Assembly (NCBI GenBank): GCA_016780765.1
Contig: JADHLH010000011.1
Location: 1-46,976 of the forward strand
Reading direction: 5' to 3'
From: Alphaproteobacteria bacterium
GTDB taxonomy: Bacteria; Pseudomonadota; Alphaproteobacteria; Puniceispirillales; Puniceispirillaceae
DNA: 46,976 bases
Position 1 is the first letter of the stretch, and each line of letters starts with the position of its first letter. The translations under genes and the position numbers were made by a program. This document shows, one piece after another, positions 8,710 to 17,388 of the stretch. The notes beneath the pieces are model-generated. The model searched no databases, was not told the DNA's origin, and saw only the letters and a program-made list of their open reading frames with translations.

Positions 8710-10017
8710 CTAGCCAAGAACCGAAAAGCTGCTTTCGTCATTGATCTGGCGCTTGCGTGAATAGAAGCCGACATTGATATCGCGCCCGATATAGGGCAGC
8801 CGATACAGCAGCGGGGCGCTGTCATGATCAGCGCCGCCTTCACAATAATCAATCAGCGCTGCCATCATCTTGCCGGCAATCGGCGCGTTCTTGTATTGAT
8901 TGCCGCTGGTGCCGCATGCCATGTAATAGCCGCCGAGCGAGGCCTTGTCATAGATCGGTATCCAGTCAGTGGACGCATCATACAGATCAACGACACCGCG
9001 CGTCTGCGACGGGATGCCAAGCGATGGGACACGCTGCGCATACCGCATAACCTGCGTGTTCCACTGATCGGTGAACTCGCGTTCATAATCGGTGTCTGTC
9101 TCGCTCCACATATGCTGATCACATGGCGGGTCTTCACTGCCGATCAGGATATTGTTGCCATGTTCGGGGCGGATATAGCAGGCAATGTCACTATCAGAGA
9201 CCACCATGCCATCTTGTTCAAAATCAAAGCCCGCCGGTGCCGGCACGTGCGCCACTTCCTGGCGAAGCGGACGGGTTTCAATGGTCATTTCATCAAGCAC
9301 ACCAGCCAGCCCGTTGATATGCGATGACCCGGGCCCGGCCACATTGATCACAACCGGTGCATGTATCTCTTCACCATCGGCAAGGCGCACACCCTTGACA
9401 CGGCCGCCCTCTTGCAGAATCTCAACCACCTCCATGCCAAGCCGGAAGGCCGCGCCATGCTGGCGCGCCGCATCTGCCAGATTCTGGGATGACAGGGCAG
9501 GATCGGTTACATAGCCGCCATTCGGCCAATACAGCCCGCCGCGAATACGCCCGCCATTGGACAGACCAAAACTGTCATCGTCGGTACGTTTTGGTGGCGC
9601 ATAGCTGTCCAGCGCATAGATTGAAAGCTGCTCTTCGATCCGGGTGGCATCCCATTCTTCAACCGGGATATCCAGATCACGGCTGTTCTCCAGATGCTTG
9701 TCGAGATAGCCATTCCCCTCGGTCCGCATGACAAGGCAGCCACATTCCTTGAAGGTGGCCAGCGCGGTCTCTGCAGGCAGGCCCAGATAGTCAGCCCAGT
9801 CCCGCCAGTAATGATAGCCTTCCCACGCAAAGGCGGTGCCATCAAAAGTCGAATAATGCATGCGGATGATGGCGCATGATCCGGCGGTGGACCCATGGCC
9901 GATCTGTGCGTTGCGGTCCAGCGACAATGTCTTCCAGCCGGCCTTGGCCATCTCGAACGCTGTTGCTGTGCCGATAACCCCGGTACCAATTATTATTGCA
10001 TCTGGCTGACCTGTCAT
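8710..10017 (-). CDS. FAD-dependent oxidoreductase, DAO/sarcosine oxidase-beta-like
   Basis: A 435-residue flavoenzyme of the D-amino-acid oxidase (DAO) superfamily. IIIGTGVIGTATA at residues 9-21 is the Rossmann dinucleotide motif, followed by an acidic end to strand 2 (LSLDRN). The C-terminal region has GGYYMACGTSGNQYKNAP, the second FAD-contacting segment. It is the second gene of a leftward pair, 46 bases after the DMGDH-like gene, so both are probably one transcript. That context suggests oxidative N-demethylation of sarcosine or a similar methylated amino acid, but the substrate is inferred. AGAGG lies five bases before the ATG. Confidence 0.88.
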   Translation of the reverse strand: MTGQPDAIIIGTGVIGTATAFEMAKAGWKTLSLDRNAQIGHGSTAGSCAIIRMHYSTFDGTAFAWEGYHYWRDWADYLGLPAETALATFKECGCLVMRTEGNGYLDKHLENSRDLDIPVEEWDATRIEEQLSIYALDSYAPPKRTDDDSFGLSNGGRIRGGLYWPNGGYVTDPALSSQNLADAARQHGAAFRLGMEVVEILQEGGRVKGVRLADGEEIHAPVVINVAGPGSSHINGLAGVLDEMTIETRPLRQEVAHVPAPAGFDFEQDGMVVSDSDIACYIRPEHGNNILIGSEDPPCDQHMWSETDTDYEREFTDQWNTQVMRYAQRVPSLGIPSQTRGVVDLYDASTDWIPIYDKASLGGYYMACGTSGNQYKNAPIAGKMMAALIDYCEGGADHDSAPLLYRLPYIGRDINVGFYSRKRQINDESSFSVLG

Positions 10018-10063
10018 AAGGGCCTCTCAAAAAAACAAACTGTCTGCACTGCCGGTTTTCATC

Positions 10064-12487
10064 TCACGCGCGCATCACCGCGCCAGCCGGATCATAAGGC
10101 GATGCCGGAATGATTGTCGCTGCGCGCTCCACCCCGACGATATGAACACCAAGCTCGGTTCCCTCAACCGCAAGATCACTGTCTACCAGCGCCATGGCAA
10201 GCGACTTGTCAACCGTATGCCCATAACCGCCTGATGTCACAAACCCCACCATGCCGCCACCGCTCCATACAGGCTCAAACCCGCTGGCATCAGCACCATC
10301 AGCGGCAACATCCAGCGTCACGAGACGTTTTGCCGGGCCGTTACCATCGCGCTCTGCAATCGCCGCCTCACGTCCTATGAAGCCTTCGCGTGTCCAGTCA
10401 ATCCAGCGGTCCATTCCGGTCATGCCGGGGGTATAGCCCTGGGTGAATTCCGATGACCATATGCCGTAGCTTTTCTCCAGCCGAAGTGACAGCAACGCAT
10501 TGAACCCGTATTCGGCAATGCCAAGATCGCTGCCGGCCTGCAGCAGCATTTCGCGCAAGGCGATGTGATCACCCATCCGGCAGCTGATTTCATATCCGGC
10601 TTCACCGGTGACCGACAGGCGGCCAACATGTGTGCGGGCAAGGCCAATGTCGAACTGCCCACACCCCATGAAGGGCAAGTCACCTATCGCCCCGTCCGTC
10701 AACCGTTCGACAACAGCGCGCGCATGCGGACCTGACAGCGAAAATCCGGCAACTTCCTCTCCCAGATCGCGGATCATCACCCCGTCATTCAGTCGATCCC
10801 CACTTTCCAGATGATCCTTAAACCAGCGCATATGCCAGCTTCGCAGATAATAGGACCCCATGATCCACCAGCGGTCATCACCCCAGTTGAACAGCGTCAG
10901 ATCGCCCTTCAACCGGCCATCATTGCCTAGCGCCACAGCAAGCCGGGCACGCCCTGCAGACGGCAGCTTGGTGGCGAAAATCTTCTCCAGCCATGCCTCT
11001 GCTTTTGGGCCGGTTACCTCAAAGCGTGAAAACCCGGTGATGTCCAGAAGGCCAACCGCATTGCGCACGGCACGGCATTCACTGCCCACGATATCAAAGG
11101 CGTTGGAGCGCTTCAGTGACGGCGCCTCATCAAACCCGTCTGGTGCGAAATACAATGGCACCTCAAGATCCCAGCTGCATCCCCACCGGGCACCAGCGGC
11201 GGTCATCGCGGTACGCGCAGGCGCCATCTTCAGCGGTCGGCCCGCCGGCAGCTGCTCGTTCGGATAGGTCATCACAAACCGGCGCGAATAGAACTGGCCG
11301 GTGGTTTGCCGGATATATTCCTTGTTTTCGGCAAAGGGGCCGTAACGGGCCACATCCATGCCATAGACATCGGCTTCCGGCTCGCCATGGATCATCCATT
11401 CCGCAAGCGATTTTCCAACACCGCCACCCTGCAGGAACCCGGCCATCACCGCACAGGCTGACCAGTAATTGCGCTTGCCGGGAACCGGCCCGACGAGCGG
11501 GTTGCCATCAGGCGAGAAGGTGAATGCCCCATTGACCCAGTTGCGCACACCCGCGGTTTGCAGCACCGGATAGCGTTCAAATCCCAGAGTCAGTTCATTC
11601 TCGATGCGATCGATATCCTCATTCAAAAGCTCGATCCCGTAATCCCACGGCGCGCCATCCATCATCCAGTGCTGGTGATTGATCTCGTAAATACCAAGCA
11701 GCATGCCTTGCTGGTGCTGGCGCATATAGGTAAAGCCTTCAAGATCGACGGTCAGCGGCAATTCAGTATCCAACGCCGCCACTTCGGGGATCGAATCGGT
11801 CAGCAGATAATGGTGCGACAAGGGCGATACAGGCAGTTCGATACCAGCCATCCGGCCAACCTGCTTGGCCCACAGGCCAGCCGCATTCACAACATGCTCG
11901 CACGAGATGGTGCCCTTTTCGGTCACCACGTCCCAACCGTCCGCCGTCTGGTTCAGTTCGAGGACCCGGTTATGTTCTATGACCGTGGCACCGTTCTTCT
12001 TTGCAGCACCTGCATAGGCCAGCACCGTGCCGGTGGTATCAACATATCCTTCGCGGTCCGCCCACAACCCGCCAAGAATACCGTCGGTTGACAGCACCGG
12101 GCACAATGAATAGGCCTCCTCGGGCGTGACAAGGCGTACATCCTCGATACCGATGCTCTGGTAAACACGGTAGGCAGACTGCAGCCATTCCCAGCGATCT
12201 GGTGTCCCGGCAAGGGTCAGACCGCCCGTCATATGCATGCCGACAGATTGGCCGCTTTCTTCTTCGATCTTGCCAAGAAGGTCGATCGTGTATGCCTGCA
12301 GCGCTGAAATGTTCGGATCGGCATTCAGCGCATGAACACCGCCAGCTGCATGCCAGCTTGACCCGGCCGTAAGCACCGAGCGTTCAATCAGCGCGATATC
12401 CGGCCAGCCCATCTTCGACAGATGATAGATGATTGATGCCCCGACGACACCGCCACCAATAACAACCACGCGGTAATGTGACTTCAT
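10064..12487 (-). CDS. Dimethylglycine dehydrogenase-like protein (FAD oxidoreductase + GcvT/aminomethyltransferase domains)
   Basis: An 807-residue two-part enzyme. Residues 1-~390 are a DAO-type FAD domain: VVIGGGVVGASI near residue 8, and SSWHAAGG, whose histidine is probably the one that carries FAD covalently in mammalian DMGDH. Residues ~420-800 resemble the glycine-cleavage T protein, which takes the released methyl group onto tetrahydrofolate (LDITGFSRFEVTGPKAEAWL, then a GEAGYEI segment). This is the DMGDH/sarcosine dehydrogenase layout and length. It would convert dimethylglycine to sarcosine, with the DAO protein downstream perhaps taking the next step. GGGGAGAGG precedes the ATG. 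Related two-domain enzymes act on other N-methyl compounds, so the substrate is not proven. Confidence 0.88.
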   Translation of the reverse strand: MKSHYRVVVIGGGVVGASIIYHLSKMGWPDIALIERSVLTAGSSWHAAGGVHALNADPNISALQAYTIDLLGKIEEESGQSVGMHMTGGLTLAGTPDRWEWLQSAYRVYQSIGIEDVRLVTPEEAYSLCPVLSTDGILGGLWADREGYVDTTGTVLAYAGAAKKNGATVIEHNRVLELNQTADGWDVVTEKGTISCEHVVNAAGLWAKQVGRMAGIELPVSPLSHHYLLTDSIPEVAALDTELPLTVDLEGFTYMRQHQQGMLLGIYEINHQHWMMDGAPWDYGIELLNEDIDRIENELTLGFERYPVLQTAGVRNWVNGAFTFSPDGNPLVGPVPGKRNYWSACAVMAGFLQGGGVGKSLAEWMIHGEPEADVYGMDVARYGPFAENKEYIRQTTGQFYSRRFVMTYPNEQLPAGRPLKMAPARTAMTAAGARWGCSWDLEVPLYFAPDGFDEAPSLKRSNAFDIVGSECRAVRNAVGLLDITGFSRFEVTGPKAEAWLEKIFATKLPSAGRARLAVALGNDGRLKGDLTLFNWGDDRWWIMGSYYLRSWHMRWFKDHLESGDRLNDGVMIRDLGEEVAGFSLSGPHARAVVERLTDGAIGDLPFMGCGQFDIGLARTHVGRLSVTGEAGYEISCRMGDHIALREMLLQAGSDLGIAEYGFNALLSLRLEKSYGIWSSEFTQGYTPGMTGMDRWIDWTREGFIGREAAIAERDGNGPAKRLVTLDVAADGADASGFEPVWSGGGMVGFVTSGGYGHTVDKSLAMALVDSDLAVEGTELGVHIVGVERAATIIPASPYDPAGAVMRA

Positions 12488-12804
12488 ATCAGCCTCTCCC
12501 CGTCACAAACATGTTCATCTATCCTGTTGCAACACAGCCCTTGCAGTCAAATTTGCAAACCAGCGACATGATCTGCAGGATTTACGCCGCAGGATTGATA
12601 TGGACGTGATCAGCCGGGCCTATGCCAGTATCTTCGGCCGGTATCTTCGGCCGGTATCTTCGGCCGGTATCTTTAGCTGGCATTGCGCATGCGGTTTCAT
12701 GTAGGGTGACGGCAGCAGGAAACGGTGTTTGCAACGCCTGTCTTGTGGTGCAAGGCCGTCGATTACAAACCAGAACCAGACCCGCTCCGGAACGAGACCC
12801 GAAT
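12488..12804. other. Divergent intergenic region, 317 bp
   Basis: This region separates the leftward DMGDH-like gene from the rightward exonuclease gene and must hold promoters for both. The frame of the exonuclease stays open upstream to 12622, but that extension translates the tandem repeat and looks non-coding. I see no RNA gene or convincing promoter hexamers; the only clear structure is the 13-bp repeat at 12628-12679. Confidence 0.5.
12628..12679. repeat. 13-bp tandem repeat, three exact copies plus one degenerate
   Basis: The unit GTATCTTCGGCCG occurs at 12628-12640, 12641-12653 and 12654-12666; a fourth copy at 12667-12679 has three changes. The CGGCCG core is palindromic. It lies upstream of the exonuclease gene. 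Confidence 0.9.
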
Positions 12805-13416
12805 ATGCCTATTTTTACCCATCAGGACGATCTTCCCGCCGATATTGACCTTGGCAAATCCGTTGCCATCGACACCGAGGCAATGGGCCTGAAGACGCAT
12901 CGTGACAGATTGTGTGTTGTCCAGCTGTCGGCTGGCGACGGCGATGCACATCTGGTGAAGATCAACCATCCGCAGGCGGCATGTCCCAATCTGGCGGCGC
13001 TGCTTGCCGACCAGACGGTCACCTCGCTTTTTCATTTTGCACGCTTCGATCTTGCGGCGCTGACCCACTATGTCGGTCCGGTAAACGGGCCTGTTTACTG
13101 CACCAAAATCGCCTCGAAGCTGGCGCGCACATACACCGACAGGCATGGCCTGAAGGATCTGTGCAGCGAACTTCTGGGCGTTGATATCTCTAAGGCGCAG
13201 CAGTCGTCTGACTGGGGTCGCGAAGCCCTGTCCAAGGCACAGGCTGAATATGCCGCCAGCGACGTGCTGTATTTGCACCAGTTGAAGGAAAGACTGGATG
13301 ACATGCTGGCACGCGAAGGGCGCGCAGAGTTGGCACAGGCCTGCTTTTCGTTTCTTCCTGATCGTGTGCAACTCGATCTTGCCGGTTTCGATGATCTGGA
13401 TATCTTCCATCACTAG
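12805..13416 (+). CDS. Ribonuclease D-like 3'-5' exonuclease (short form)
   Basis: A 203-residue protein holding a single DEDD-type exonuclease domain. Exo I is AIDTEAMGL, with the metal-binding Asp and Glu; Exo II is HFARFDLAAL; Exo III is YAASDVLYL, with its Tyr and Asp (DEDDy class). Full RNase D of E. coli is much longer with an HRDC helical tail; that tail is missing here, as I recall for the short alphaproteobacterial proteins found next to lptC. It likely trims tRNA or other RNA 3' ends. The start at 12805 gives a compact N terminus; the ribosome site is weak. lptC follows after 41 bases. Confidence 0.85.
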   Translation: MPIFTHQDDLPADIDLGKSVAIDTEAMGLKTHRDRLCVVQLSAGDGDAHLVKINHPQAACPNLAALLADQTVTSLFHFARFDLAALTHYVGPVNGPVYCTKIASKLARTYTDRHGLKDLCSELLGVDISKAQQSSDWGREALSKAQAEYAASDVLYLHQLKERLDDMLAREGRAELAQACFSFLPDRVQLDLAGFDDLDIFHH

Positions 13417-13457
13417 GTCTTGATGTCATCAGGTCTTTATTATTGGAGCAGTTTGCT

Positions 13458-14117
13458 TTGACCACCGAATCCGATCCCGAAAACAGCAAGCGCCGCTTCA
13501 GTTTCGCCCCGCGCAGCGATGCAGCAGAGGCTGAGGCAAATCGGCGTCCGGTTCGCGCCAGCCTGCTGTTCATTCTGCTGGGACTGGTTCTGACTGTTGG
13601 AACTGTGCTGTGGCTTGGTGTCTTTATTCAGCCAAGCGAAATCAGGCTGGACGTCACTGACGTCAAGATCGACGAAACTGGTGATGTTGAATTGACCGGT
13701 GCCGTCTATCAGGGGCGCACCCAGCAGGGCGAGGCCTTTGAAATTACCGCCGAGGTTGCCAGCGAACGCCTGTCCGGCGTCGTTGATATGGATAAACCAA
13801 CTGCCCAGCTTTATCGAAATGACGGCGATCTGGTCGATCTGGAGTCGCGCAACGGCATCTACTATCCGGACAGCAGCACAATCGACCTGCGCGGCGATGT
13901 CGTGGTCAAAAGCCAGAATTTGGGCATTACGCTTCTGGCCCTGTCACTGTCCGCCAATCTTGATGAAGGAAGCATGGTCAGCAACGAGCCCGTGCGCATG
14001 GAACGCAGCGACGGGGTTGTGACCGCCAATGCAATGGAAGTGAGTGACCGCGGCAAACGGATCATTTTCAAGGGTGATGCCAGAATGACCCTACACAATG
14101 ACGCCAACGATCAATAA
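13458..14117 (+). CDS. lptC: LPS export ABC transporter periplasmic protein LptC
   Basis: A 219-residue bitopic protein: a charged cytoplasmic N terminus, one membrane helix (LLFILLGLVLTVGTVLWLGVF), then a periplasmic beta-rich domain of the LptC/LptA jellyroll type. It bridges the LptB2FG complex to LptA and receives lipopolysaccharide. The context of an RNase D-like gene before it and lptA-lptB after it supports the call strongly. Two TTG codons could start it; 13458 is preferred because GGAG lies nine bases upstream, whereas the TTG at 13443 overlaps that GGAG. The lptA frame opens directly behind it. Confidence 0.88.
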   Translation: MTTESDPENSKRRFSFAPRSDAAEAEANRRPVRASLLFILLGLVLTVGTVLWLGVFIQPSEIRLDVTDVKIDETGDVELTGAVYQGRTQQGEAFEITAEVASERLSGVVDMDKPTAQLYRNDGDLVDLESRNGIYYPDSSTIDLRGDVVVKSQNLGITLLALSLSANLDEGSMVSNEPVRMERSDGVVTANAMEVSDRGKRIIFKGDARMTLHNDANDQ

Positions 14118-14165
14118 TCTGTGAACCAAGGGTTCTATAGGGGCGGGTCCGCCAGAGAGGCACAT

Positions 14166-14999
14166 ATGTACAACTCAGTAATGTACAACGCGAACAAGTC
14201 CACCGCGGGAACGGACAGGGTGAAACAGGCAATGGCACTGGCAATGGCTTTGGCATTCGCCAGCATGGTTTCATTGGTCGCGTTGCCGGTGATGGCGCAG
14301 GATGATGAACCACTGCGGATTGAGGCAGACGATCTTCTGGAATGGGATCAGGACGCCGGGCGCTATATCGCGCGGGGCAACGCCGTCGCCACCAAGGGCG
14401 ATACAAATATCAGCGGCGATGTGCTGGTCGCAACCTATGATCCAGATGCAGAAGAGCGCGAAATCACACAGATCACCGGCACCGGCGATGTGACCTTCAG
14501 CGATGCGCAGGGCAATGCGACGGGTCAGAAAATCATCTACAATGTGGATGGCAGCGGCTATCGGGTGGATGGCCCGGCCGCCCGCGTCAAAGGCAAGAAC
14601 GGCAACATCGCCGCTGAACGTGACATCGTGTTGGTGACATTTGAGGACGACACCCAGCAAATGACCGCAACTGGCGATGCCGTCTATATCAACGCCGAAA
14701 ATGAACGCTTCGCCGGCAATGTGATAAATGCCTTCTTTGACAAGGAAGGCGCGTTGGAGAGGGTGGAAGGAGACGGTAAGGTCAATATCCTGACAGCCGA
14801 AGGCAGCACCGCAACAGGAGACAGCGTGATCTACCTTGCCCAAACAGACAAGGCCACACTGGTCGGTAATGTGACGATTTCCGATGGTAAAAGTACCATG
14901 CAGGGCGGCCGTGCCGAAATGGATTTTGCCTCAGGCAACAGCCGCATCCTGTCTGATAAGTCCGGTGGGCGCGTCAGCGGCGTTCTTGTCACCAACTAG
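14166..14999 (+). CDS. lptA: LPS transport periplasmic protein LptA (OstA-like)
   Basis: A 277-residue periplasmic protein. The signal peptide is long (a basic start, then a Met/Ala/Leu-rich core ending VMA-Q near residue 46). The mature part shows the OstA pattern: an IEADDLLEWDQDAGRYIARGNAV-type opening in which successive beta strands alternate with GxA/GxV turns, then repeated AxATGDxVxY units. It forms the periplasmic bridge that carries lipopolysaccharide to the outer membrane. GAGAGG five bases before the ATG at 14166 decides the start over an upstream GTG at 14121. It is longer than E. coli LptA, with additional strands at the C-terminal end. Confidence 0.88.
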   Translation: MYNSVMYNANKSTAGTDRVKQAMALAMALAFASMVSLVALPVMAQDDEPLRIEADDLLEWDQDAGRYIARGNAVATKGDTNISGDVLVATYDPDAEEREITQITGTGDVTFSDAQGNATGQKIIYNVDGSGYRVDGPAARVKGKNGNIAAERDIVLVTFEDDTQQMTATGDAVYINAENERFAGNVINAFFDKEGALERVEGDGKVNILTAEGSTATGDSVIYLAQTDKATLVGNVTISDGKSTMQGGRAEMDFASGNSRILSDKSGGRVSGVLVTN

Positions 15000-15223
15000 G
15001 CTGTTTTGACGTTCCACCCTCGCCATTAACGAAGCGTCAACAGGTTCGTGCTTCAGATGGTTGAAAAAAAACAGGTTTTTGGCAAATAATGGATGGCGTA
15101 ACCGGATAAACGCGGTATCGTGCGAACGAACGGGAACGCAACGACACGCATGCCAGCTATTCCGCCCTGAGACATCAGGGCCACACGGACAGCTGGATCT
15201 GGCAGGAACATTAAGCTGACGGC

Positions 15224-16009
15224 ATGACGACATCAGACTTTGAAGAACGTATGCGGCAGATGGAACGCCCGCGGCTGGTGGACACGCCGGGCGGGCTGCT
15301 GGCCAGCGGTATCGGCAAGAGTTTTAAAGGCAAGCGGGTTGTGCGCAACGTGTCGCTTCGTTTGCAGCGTGGTGAGGCCGTTGGCCTTCTGGGGCCGAAC
15401 GGGGCCGGCAAAACGACCACTTTTCACATCATTTCAGGTCTGTTGCCTGCAGATGAAGGCAATGTCCAGCTGGACGGCAATGACATTACCACGATGCCGG
15501 TATTTCGCCGCGCCCGCCTTGGGCTGGGCTATCTTCCTCAGGAATCCAGCATTTTTCGTGGCCTGACTGTTGAGCAGAATATCCGCGCCGTTCTTGAATC
15601 CACCGAAGGCGGCAAAAGCGACCATGATGCAATCCTCGATGATCTGATGGCTGAATTTTCGATTGCACATCTGCGCAACACGCTGTCGGTCAATCTGTCT
15701 GGTGGTGAACGCCGCCGTCTGGAGATTGCCCGCGCATTGGCGCTGCGCCCCACATTCCTGCTTTTGGATGAGCCACTGGCCGGCATCGACCCGATTGCGC
15801 TCAACGATATCCGCAATCTGATCGGCCAGTTGAAGGAACATGGGCTGGGGGTGTTGATCACCGACCATAATGTGCGTGAGACGCTGGATATCGTCGACCG
15901 CACCTACATCATCTATGACGGCACCGTGCTGATGGAAGGCACACCTGACGAGGTGATTGATCACAAAGCCGTCCGCGACGTCTATCTGGGCGACCGTTTC
16001 AGCATCTGA
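15224..16009 (+). CDS. lptB: LPS export ABC transporter ATP-binding protein LptB
   Basis: A 261-residue ABC ATPase. Walker A is GPNGAGKTT, the Q-loop lies at LPQESSIF, the signature is LSGGERRRLEIARALA, Walker B is FLLLDEP, and the H-loop histidine is in ITDHNVRETL. The last feature and the PQESSIFRGL segment are typical of LptB. It powers lipopolysaccharide extraction with LptF and LptG, which are not in this window. The 224-base gap after lptA is unusually long for this operon and holds no gene. There are about 20 additional residues ahead of the usual LptB start; the ribosome site at 15224 is weak, so a later start is possible. Confidence 0.95.
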   Translation: MTTSDFEERMRQMERPRLVDTPGGLLASGIGKSFKGKRVVRNVSLRLQRGEAVGLLGPNGAGKTTTFHIISGLLPADEGNVQLDGNDITTMPVFRRARLGLGYLPQESSIFRGLTVEQNIRAVLESTEGGKSDHDAILDDLMAEFSIAHLRNTLSVNLSGGERRRLEIARALALRPTFLLLDEPLAGIDPIALNDIRNLIGQLKEHGLGVLITDHNVRETLDIVDRTYIIYDGTVLMEGTPDEVIDHKAVRDVYLGDRFSI

Positions 16010-16163
16010 CACATCGATAAACACATTGCGACAGAATCCTCGGTCCGGTGGATACCGGGTTGACAGGTCAGCAGCATGGTTCTAGCGTCCGCGCCCTTGG
16101 TGTTGTTCGGCAACAGGAACGCGGTGTCGCCCGACCCATCGCAGCGGGGAATGGCCTTACATC

Positions 16164-16616
16164 ATGACTGACGTGACCTACACGCCACCACTGCTGGCGT
16201 GCCAAGTACCTGCATCCAGCAAGAAGCAGGTCCTGCAAGAGTTGAGCGACATGGTAGGTGCCGAGACCGGCATCTGCCCGCGATCCATCCTCTCTGCCCT
16301 GGTATACCGCGAAAAACTGGGCACCACAGCCATTGGCAACGGCATCGCCCTGCCCCATGCAACCGTTGACCAGCTGCAGCAGACGACAACCCTTGTCGCC
16401 AGCCTTGAACAGCCTGTTGATTTCGATTCACCTGATGGCAGGGAAATCGACATTGTGTGCATTGTGTTGGGCGCGCCTGAAAGCCAGGGCAGCTATCTCG
16501 GCGCGATTCGCTTTGTTACCGAGACCCTGAACCAGAATGCAGATGCGATTCGCGGCGCACAAAATATTGGCCAGCTGGAAGCTGCCATGGCTGCCAGCCG
16601 TGAGGCCGCAGCCTGA
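16164..16616 (+). CDS. ptsN: Nitrogen PTS EIIA component PtsN
   Basis: A 150-residue EIIA-Ntr protein. NGIALPHAT contains the phosphorylated histidine, and the upstream segment SALVYREKLGTTAIG matches the family. It is a regulatory phosphocarrier of the PTS-Ntr relay. It normally lies after rpoN and hpf in this gene group, but follows lptB directly here with a 154-base gap. No HPr or enzyme I gene is in the window, so its phosphate donor is not visible. Confidence 0.92.
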   Translation: MTDVTYTPPLLACQVPASSKKQVLQELSDMVGAETGICPRSILSALVYREKLGTTAIGNGIALPHATVDQLQQTTTLVASLEQPVDFDSPDGREIDIVCIVLGAPESQGSYLGAIRFVTETLNQNADAIRGAQNIGQLEAAMAASREAAA

Positions 16617-16968
16617 TCCTGCGCCATCTGGCACCAGGGCTAATCTCACAGCCTGTCCGGACGTCATAGATCACCCCTTCTGGATGGTGCAAAACATGCA
16701 CAGGGTGCGTGTAAATTCGGCCCTTCATGTTTTCATGATAGGTCAGTATCGTTTACATTGCGTCATGCACTAGCTGAGTTGTTTACTCGATCCTTTGCCT
16801 GCTGGCGGCATTCCTGTTCTATCCGGCCACATCTGTTTAACGCGTGATCAAAAGGAGATGACGCAATGCTTCCAACGCGATCAAACCTGCGGTTTCTGAG
16901 ATATCGTTCTGCCCTTGAATACAAGCGCTATCGAAAGAAGCTTATGACATTGGATACCTGGCCACCCC

Positions 16969-17000
16969 AGCCCCCGCTATTCCTCAAAGCGGGGGCTTTT
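16969..17000 (+). terminator. Rho-independent terminator, first of two
   Basis: AGCCCCCGC and GCGGGGGCT form a 9-bp GC-rich stem with an 11-base loop, followed by TTTTCATTT. It would end rightward transcription from ptsN or from the small frame at 16866. Confidence 0.85.
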
Positions 17001-17056
17001 CATTTGCCGGTATGGCCCCGCTATTCCTCAAAGCGGGGGCTTTTCATTTGCCGGTA
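16972..17056. repeat. 41-bp tandem duplication of a terminator
   Basis: Bases 16972-17012 are repeated at 17016-17056 with no difference, separated by three bases (period 44). The unit contains the whole hairpin, the T run and the following CATTTGCCGGTA. Confidence 0.9.
17015..17044 (+). terminator. Rho-independent terminator, second copy
   Basis: A second copy of the preceding hairpin: GCCCCGC against GCGGGGGC with the same loop, then TTTT. One C fewer on the left arm leaves one G unpaired. Confidence 0.75.
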
Positions 17057-17129
17057 CATCCTCACATCACCTTCATCAGGCTGCATAAGCAAAAGACATT
17101 CACAGAACATTGCGGGCAAAGAAGACAAA

Positions 17130-17150
17130 GAAAAAGCGCCCGAAGGCGCT
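17130..17150 (-). terminator. Terminator of tRNA-Ala transcript
   Basis: Read leftward: AGCGCC, a TTCG tetraloop, GGCGCT and then TTTTTC. The stem is perfect, and it lies 24 bases beyond the CCA end of the tRNA. Confidence 0.88.
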
Positions 17151-17174
17151 GTTCTCATTCTTGTCTGAAAGGGA

Positions 17175-17250
<76 letters not shown>

Positions 17251-17388
17251 CCGTAAATATCCCTGAGCGGTGGCCCTACCTGATGATCCGGTAAGGCCGG
17301 CCGCGCCGCAATCTGCCGGGACAGACCACGATTGGCCTTTGTCTATCGCAGCCGATGGCTGGCGGGCAAGCAAAAAATGACGATCTGA

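Larger units (their letters stand above)
16617..17174. other. Intergenic region between ptsN and tRNA-Ala
   Basis: 558 bases without a recognised gene. Contents: a ribosome-site-like AAAGGAG at 16852-16858 followed by an ATG at 16866 that opens a 100-codon frame, two near-identical terminator hairpins (16969-17000 and 17015-17044), and the tRNA-Ala terminator on the other strand (17130-17150). The small frame reads straight through both hairpins and resembles nothing I know, so it is not called as a gene. A short RNA ending at the first hairpin is possible. Confidence 0.55.

Noticed and set aside
14271-14843. Leftward frame of 190 codons opposite lptA
   Set aside because: It mirrors lptA codons and has no recognisable motif.
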